Both the position numbers and the translations under genes were made by a program. Shown here piece after piece: positions 60,318 to 64,000 of a DNA stretch of 64,000 bases. The notes under the pieces were generated by a model. That model did not search any database and was not told where the DNA came from. It saw nothing but the letters and a program-made list of their open reading frames with translations. Origin of the DNA: Clostridia bacterium (GTDB lineage: Bacteria; Bacillota; Clostridia; Monoglobales; Monoglobaceae); NCBI GenBank assembly GCA_017546205.1, contig JAFYXJ010000009.1, forward strand, positions 17,220 through 81,219, read 5' to 3'. Position 1 is the first letter of the stretch, and each line of letters begins with the position of its first letter.

Positions 60318-60569
60318 AACAATGAGACAGGAAGTATCTCTGCAAATATCCTTGGCGTATTCTGCCAGAAGATTCCAGGTTTCATAATCTGCAATGCCGG
60401 TTGCCGCTATGCCGTTTCTGGTTTGAAACTGCAAAACTGCCTCACGGGTTGTATGATCAAAAATGCCATCGGGATTAATTAAAATTCCGCCTTCAAGCAG
60501 ATGGTTGATGCGAAGTAAGTTTTGAAGTTCCAATACATTCTGTCGATGGTCGTAAAGATTATATTTCAT
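60309..60569 (-). CDS. Small peptidoglycan-binding domain protein
   Basis: An 86-residue protein that is almost entirely one PG_binding_1 domain: VLELQNLLRIN, NPDGIFDHTTREAVLQFQTRNGI and GIADYETWNLL. There is no signal peptide. It overlaps the larger multi-repeat protein gene by 4 bases (ATGA) and probably works with it on spore or wall peptidoglycan. The in-frame codons upstream are inside that gene and are rejected. Confidence 0.88.
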   Translation of the reverse strand: MKYNLYDHRQNVLELQNLLRINHLLEGGILINPDGIFDHTTREAVLQFQTRNGIAATGIADYETWNLLAEYAKDICRDTSCLIVLT

Positions 60570-61984
60570 GATTGCCCTCCTTCTGCAGATAAGGGATAGC
60601 CGGGATACTGACCTGCAGATCTGTCTTCTCCAAGCAGAATATCCTGGTATTGATTGACAATGGCTTGCCATGTGCTAAGACCCACAATTCCACGGGGAGG
60701 AATCCCGTTTTCTCGCTGAAATGCCAGAACTGCACGCTCGGTATCATTGCTGAAAGATCCGGTTACCTGCACGGAGGGGATGGCGGTATTCACCGAAGCA
60801 ATTTTATTGAGGTAGGTTTGTAGATTTCGAACCGCTTCTCCGGAACTTCCCCGTCGGAGCGGTGTTCCCGGATAAACCGGGGCACCTCCGGTGCGGAAAT
60901 CAGCAGGCAATCCTGCAACCAGAGAAGTGTAACGGGAGTACAGGGCATCCCATGTGGTTTGGTCCACCACGCCTGTTTCCGGCAGGGATTGGGAGCGCTG
61001 AAAGACCCGTACGCTTTCGGTTGTGGCAGGGCCGTAAACGCCGTCAATGGAAACGGTGGGGATGAAATTATTGAATTCTGCAATCAGGTTAAGGAAATAT
61101 TGAATAAGGCTTACCTCGGGCCCGGTGGATCCCTCGGAAAGTTGGGCGCGGAACTGACGGCTGACCGCGGCGAGGGAAATTCCCTCCGAATCCAGATCGG
61201 AAAGACGTTTTACTGAGGTAAAAAGGGAGAACAACCGATACCAGGTTGCACGCCCAACGATGCCATCAGGAGTCAGGTTAAAAATTTCCTGAAACTTACG
61301 GACGGCTTGCTCGGTTTCTACATCAAAAACACCGTCCGGATTTGCAATTTTGGGGATGGCGGGATAGTTTCTGGAAACCCGATTCAGCCAGAGTTGGATG
61401 CGGTTCACATCGGCGCCGGAAGAACCGAGACTTAATGGGGTTCCGGGATAACTTTCCGGCAGGTCAGCAATGGGGGCATCGGTAACCAGATTGATGTCTT
61501 CGCCGTAATAATAGGTAAGGATTTCATAGGGGTTTAGCCCTTGGTTGGCAAGATCCACGGTCCCCCATTGAGAAAGTCCTCCCGGACAGGTGGAGGTGGT
61601 TCCATTACAGTAGCGGGCAAAAATAGGGTTCAGGTTGTCACCCCGTACAATATAACTGTTGAAAATATCATCCACAATACGGCTGATATTTTCAAAATAA
61701 TCCCGCCCATACACAAAGGATTGGTCTACAGCTGTAGAATTGGTGATATCAAAGGGATAGCCGCGGCTTGGATAATATTCTGTAAAAATGCGGTTCAAGG
61801 CAAAGGTAATCTGGGCATAAATATTGGCGCGGATGGCACTTTCCGGCCAAGTGGGAAAGATTTCGCTGGATGCCACATTTTTAATGTAATCAGGAAAAGA
61901 AACCGTTACATTTTCCGCGTTGGGGTCTTCAGCAGAACCCAGATGAACCGTGATAGTCTGGGGAACAGCAAAAGTCAAGGCCAT
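60566..61984 (-). CDS. SpoIID-like protein with three peptidoglycan-binding domains
   Basis: A 472-residue protein. The N-terminal 165 residues resemble a SpoIID/LytB domain (DYIKNVASSEIFPTWPESAI, then GGLSQWGTVDLANQGLNPYEIL and TYYYGEDI), and three PG_binding_1 repeats follow (about 180-250, 285-360 and 385-455, with NPDGVFDVETEQAVRKFQ, IDGVYGPATTESVRVFQ and FSNDTERAVLAFQ). There is no signal peptide, as for proteins made in the mother cell and placed on the forespore surface. The catalytic Glu of true SpoIID transglycosylases appears as SSEIFP. AAAGGATG precedes the ATG at 61984. Confidence 0.88.
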   Translation of the reverse strand: MALTFAVPQTITVHLGSAEDPNAENVTVSFPDYIKNVASSEIFPTWPESAIRANIYAQITFALNRIFTEYYPSRGYPFDITNSTAVDQSFVYGRDYFENISRIVDDIFNSYIVRGDNLNPIFARYCNGTTSTCPGGLSQWGTVDLANQGLNPYEILTYYYGEDINLVTDAPIADLPESYPGTPLSLGSSGADVNRIQLWLNRVSRNYPAIPKIANPDGVFDVETEQAVRKFQEIFNLTPDGIVGRATWYRLFSLFTSVKRLSDLDSEGISLAAVSRQFRAQLSEGSTGPEVSLIQYFLNLIAEFNNFIPTVSIDGVYGPATTESVRVFQRSQSLPETGVVDQTTWDALYSRYTSLVAGLPADFRTGGAPVYPGTPLRRGSSGEAVRNLQTYLNKIASVNTAIPSVQVTGSFSNDTERAVLAFQRENGIPPRGIVGLSTWQAIVNQYQDILLGEDRSAGQYPGYPLSAEGGQS

Positions 61985-61988
61985 GGTA

Positions 61989-62462
61989 TCACATCCTTTC
62001 TTCGTCAACAACCAGTTCTTGCGGGTTTACCTGTCCTTCTGACAAAGGAATCAACCCGATAGGTTGAATGGAGGTAACCCCGTCAAACACCGGTACATTG
62101 AGTCTTAATTCCGGATAAAAGCCGGGCTGTGTTACCCGAATGGTATAGGAACTGTAGGAAGATGATGCCTCATCCGGTGTTTGGGAAAGACTGAGAGCGG
62201 GAGCGGGAAGTGGTAAAAACTCGGTATTTCCGCTTTGGTCGGTCCACAGTCGTTTTAACTCTCTGCCGTTTTCTCCGGCTTCATACACGGTGACGGTTGC
62301 GCCTTCTACGGGAATTGCTCCCCTCGCCAACGTAACGGTGACTTGTAAAGTTCCCATGCCCTCTCTGTCCGCAGTTGTTGTAACAGCAGGGACAAGAAAA
62401 GATGGATCGGTTTGTAATTCCTGCATCAATCGGCGGTTAAAATCGGAATATTGTTCATTCAT
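61989..62462 (-). CDS. Hypothetical beta-sandwich protein of the spore-wall operon
   Basis: A 157-residue protein without signal peptide. Its middle has the pattern of a carboxypeptidase-regulatory-like (prealbumin-type) beta sandwich (LQVTVTLARGAIPVEGATVTVYE, in part; YTIRVTQPGFYPELRLNVPVFDGV). I cannot assign a function. It lies 4 bases before the SpoIID-like gene and heads the three-gene operon. AGGAGG precedes the ATG at 62462. A possible sporulation-type promoter lies upstream (62486-62513). Confidence 0.8.
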   Translation of the reverse strand: MNEQYSDFNRRLMQELQTDPSFLVPAVTTTADREGMGTLQVTVTLARGAIPVEGATVTVYEAGENGRELKRLWTDQSGNTEFLPLPAPALSLSQTPDEASSSYSSYTIRVTQPGFYPELRLNVPVFDGVTSIQPIGLIPLSEGQVNPQELVVDEERM

Positions 62463-62485
62463 AGCACAAACCTCCTGACGAAATA

Positions 62486-62513
62486 TAGTATATGGGAAAG
62501 AATCATATTTGTG
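62486..62513 (-). promoter_or_regulatory. Possible late sporulation (SigK/SigE-like) promoter
   Basis: On the minus strand CAC (62513-62511), 16-base spacer, CATATACTA (62494-62486), matching the AC / CATA-nnn-TA pattern of mother-cell sigma factors. TATACT inside it could instead serve sigma-A, but no good -35 box exists. Confidence 0.45.
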
Positions 62514-62530
62514 ACGGACAAAGTACAAAA

Positions 62531-62551
62531 CTGACATGAAAATCATGTCAG
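62531..62551. promoter_or_regulatory. Palindromic operator 1 of the XRE regulator
   Basis: A perfect palindrome CTGACATGA-AAA-TCATGTCAG. Its core 19 bp (62532-62550) match operator 2 except at one or two central positions. Confidence 0.75.
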
Positions 62552-62577
62552 TTTTTGAAAAATAAAATCTATACTAG

Positions 62578-62596
62578 TGACATGAAATTCATGTCA
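62578..62596. promoter_or_regulatory. Palindromic operator 2 of the XRE regulator
   Basis: A perfect palindrome TGACATGAA-A-TTCATGTCA, just downstream of a TATACT -10 box (62570-62575) and upstream of the ribosome site. Centre-to-centre distance to operator 1 is 46 bp. Confidence 0.75.
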
Positions 62597-62611
62597 AAAG
62601 GAGGTGCCTAA

Positions 62612-62848
62612 ATGAGTAATAAGAATATTGCCGGGGCAAAACTGAAACAACTGCGACAAAACATTTCACCTCGCTTTACCCAAAGAGTCTTGGCGGAACA
62701 ATTGCAATTAATGGGGATTGATGTAGGGAAAAATCAGGTGCAGGAAATCGAAAGTGGGAAAAGAAAAATTTCGGATATTGAATTAAAGGCACTGGCGAAT
62801 ATTTTTCATATTACGGCGGATGCCTTATTGGAAGAGGATACAGAATGA
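62612..62848 (+). CDS. XRE family helix-turn-helix regulator
   Basis: A 78-residue single-domain HTH_3 protein: IAGAKLKQLRQNI, FTQRVLAEQLQLMGIDVGKNQVQEIESGKRKI (region), DIELKALANIFHITADALLEED. Such small Cro/CI-like proteins bind palindromes as dimers. Two matching 19-bp palindromes in its own promoter indicate autorepression. It overlaps the next gene by 4 bases. AAAGGAGGTG precedes the ATG. It is divergent from the spore-wall operon, which operator 1 also borders. Confidence 0.93.
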   Translation: MSNKNIAGAKLKQLRQNISPRFTQRVLAEQLQLMGIDVGKNQVQEIESGKRKISDIELKALANIFHITADALLEEDTE

Positions 62849-63210
62849 AAAAAGATAAATACGGAATCATTACATCACGCCCGAAAGGCGGTATCATACG
62901 GTGCGGGGATTGTGGAAGAATCCTTGCATATATATGGGACAAGAATCTTTCCTATGCCTATCTGCAATTTCGATGCCATTGCGGAGGATGTGGGGTTCTT
63001 TCAACGGGAAAATGTGACAGCTTTTCTGCGGTGGCAATGGCAGAGGATAAAGATGATACTTTATCGTGTCCGGAGTGCGGTCGGGTATGGTTGCAAAAGG
63101 AGAGCGGCATGGTTACATTTTCCTTTCGGTTTCTTTGTCAGTGCGGTGTATCAACAGAGACTGCGCATAAGCCAAAAAGAGAAATTTATCAGGAATTGAA
63201 GTTTACATAA
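62845..63210 (+). CDS. Double zinc-ribbon protein of unknown function
   Basis: A 121-residue protein with two CxxC...CxC-type ribbons, each about 50 residues: CGDCG with CHCGGCG, then CPECG with CQCG. Spacing is the same in both halves, so it looks like an internal duplication. It overlaps the XRE regulator gene by 4 bases (ATGA) and must be co-expressed with it. Function is unknown; nucleic-acid or protein binding is a reasonable guess. Confidence 0.8.
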   Translation: MKKDKYGIITSRPKGGIIRCGDCGRILAYIWDKNLSYAYLQFRCHCGGCGVLSTGKCDSFSAVAMAEDKDDTLSCPECGRVWLQKESGMVTFSFRFLCQCGVSTETAHKPKREIYQELKFT

Positions 63211-63214
63211 TTCG

Positions 63215-63244
63215 AAACCTGCAGAGAGAATCTGCAGGTTTTTT
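63215..63244 (+). terminator. Terminator of the XRE/zinc-ribbon operon
   Basis: An 11-bp stem (63215-63225 with 63231-63241) and T-run. Confidence 0.9.
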
Positions 63245-63363
63245 CCGTTTTTATGGGGAATTTTGTCTTGTCGAAAATTGCGATGGAAGACTATTGAAAA
63301 GAAAAAACAGTTATGAGAAAATGGTGGTGATCCAAAATACATATTGGGACGGGAGAAAAAAAT

Positions 63364-63606
63364 ATGAATCAAGAATTTTCATTTACAGACATGGAGGGTA
63401 CTTTACATCAGGTAGCATTTTCTCTGCTTCACACAGAGGGGGAGTTCCGTACCTATGGGATTCAGGCAACCATGTACAGAGATGGCCAGGTAGAGGAGCA
63501 TGCCTCTGTGACGGAACGATTTATTACCAGAGAGGAGGCAGAGGCGACAGTTGCCATGCTATGTAAGTATCAGGTGTTGCCTTGTACGTTGAAAGATATT
63601 GTGTAA
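63364..63606 (+). CDS. Small conserved-type protein, function unknown
   Basis: An 80-residue acidic protein: EFSFTDMEGTLHQVAFSLLH, TYGIQATMYRDGQ, and ERFITREEAEATVAMLCKYQVLPCTLKDIV (in part). It resembles the short DUF6514-type proteins of clostridia, but I cannot name a function. GGGAG sits 6 bases before the ATG at 63364. It lies alone between the zinc-ribbon operon and a shared terminator. Confidence 0.75.
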   Translation: MNQEFSFTDMEGTLHQVAFSLLHTEGEFRTYGIQATMYRDGQVEEHASVTERFITREEAEATVAMLCKYQVLPCTLKDIV

Positions 63607-63610
63607 AACA

Positions 63611-63641
63611 AAAAAGAGCAAGTCTTTCGACTTGCTCTTTT

Positions 63642-63642
<1 letters not shown>
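63611..63642. terminator. Bidirectional terminator
   Basis: A 14-base stem (63611-63624 with 63629-63642), TTTC loop, A-run and T-run. It serves the small gene and the tRNA-Asp/tRNA-Thr unit. Confidence 0.92.
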
Positions 63643-63717
<75 letters not shown>

Positions 63718-63726
63718 ATATAAAAT

Positions 63727-63803
63727 TGGCGATCCGGATGGGGTTCGAACCCACGACCTCCAGCGTGACAGGCTGGCATTCTAACCAACTGAACTACCGG
63801 ACC
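63727..63803 (-). tRNA. tRNA-Asp (GTC)
   Basis: Minus-strand cloverleaf: acceptor GGTCCGG with CCGGATC, anticodon loop CTGTCAC (anticodon GTC), T-loop GTTCGAACC, discriminator G, encoded CCA. Confidence 0.95.
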
Positions 63804-63822
63804 ATTGCGAAACAACTCATAT

Positions 63823-63851
63823 ATCATAGCATAAAAAATAAGACTTGTCAA
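63823..63851 (-). promoter_or_regulatory. Promoter of tRNA-Asp and tRNA-Thr
   Basis: On the minus strand: TTGACA (63851-63846), 17-bp spacer, TATGAT (63828-63823). Confidence 0.8.
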
Positions 63852-63947
63852 TACATAATTTAAAAAAATTCAAACTTTTTTTGTATAATTGTCAATGATG
63901 GGTGACACTTTTATTAAAAAATAAAAATACATCCAAATATGATGTCT

Positions 63948-64000
63948 TTACATTATCCCTAAATACTTTTCCATTACCTCATTTGGAGTTAGAAAATTTA
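63948..64000 (-). CDS. Possible transposase C-terminus (5' end outside window)
   Basis: 16 codons before a TAA stop read NFLTPNEVMEKYLGIM on the minus strand. The NxLTPNEV pattern resembles the end of integrase-core (IS3/IS30-type) transposases. The stretch is too short for certainty. About 50 bases further, near 63890-63915, a TGTCA/TGACA imperfect palindrome could be the element's terminal repeat. Confidence 0.3.
   Translation of the reverse strand, partial: NFLTPNEVMEKYLGIM

Overview
The window looks like the chromosome of an anaerobic, probably spore-forming member of the Clostridia (Bacillota). The evidence is a fmt-metallopeptidase-rsmB-rlmN-stp-prkC-rsgA-rpe-thiN housekeeping block, a YlmC/YmxH-type sporulation protein, a SpoIID-like spore-wall protein operon, a PerR-rubrerythrin-ferritin oxygen defence operon, a second canonical rubrerythrin, and a glycyl radical enzyme with its activase. 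G+C is moderate by eye. Nearly every promoter I could read is a sigma-A type with an exact 17-bp spacer. No CRISPR array, rRNA gene, prophage or complete insertion sequence is visible.

Layout. 1-4.1 kb: end of a GH38 alpha-mannosidase, a sugar-binding lipoprotein and a sugar-phosphate-isomerase-like TIM barrel (carbohydrate use). 4.1-6.1 kb: two tRNAs and a PurF-like protein that lacks the N-terminal catalytic cysteine. 6.2-12.6 kb: secreted alkaline phosphatase, GT-C-like membrane protein, PerR/reverse rubrerythrin/ferritin operon and a sialidase-like protein; the alkaline phosphatase and sialidase-like genes share a duplicated 89-bp promoter element. 12.7-18.5 kb: split chromate transporter, guanine deaminase in sequence of different composition, drug/metabolite transporter, ComEC-like metallo-beta-lactamase and holA. 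18.5-24.2 kb: tRNAs, a secreted transglutaminase-like protein, and an operon of acyltransferase-like protein, acyl-CoA ligase and aldo/keto reductase. 24.2-27.9 kb: AraC regulator divergent from a GH2 glycosidase. 28-38.6 kb: tRNA-Val, hisHF and the long translation/signalling housekeeping operon. 38.8-45.4 kb: alpha-galactosidase, VanZ-like, TatD, proA, rlmH, WalR-like regulator and M23 peptidase.

45.7-54.8 kb is the most unusual part. Two tRNA-Ser genes are followed by a scar where two gene tails meet head to head. After it comes a catabolic cluster on the minus strand: three Gfo/Idh/MocA oxidoreductases, a glycyl radical enzyme whose active-site loop is Gly-Cys-Asn-Trp-Met-Cys instead of the Gly-Cys-x-Glu-Pro of the known dehydratases and lyases, its radical SAM activase, and an FAD oxidoreductase starting one base after it. 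A divergent AraC regulator sits at the promoter end. I infer an anaerobic pathway for a sugar or cyclitol in which redox steps surround a radical elimination or cleavage. The substrate cannot be read from sequence.

54.8-64 kb: rubrerythrin, hemolysin III homologue, the rlmB-ymdB-pgeF-dinB operon, an ECF transporter S component, the spore-wall operon, an XRE repressor with twin 19-bp palindromic operators and a zinc-ribbon partner, two tRNAs, and at the right edge what may be the end of an insertion sequence.
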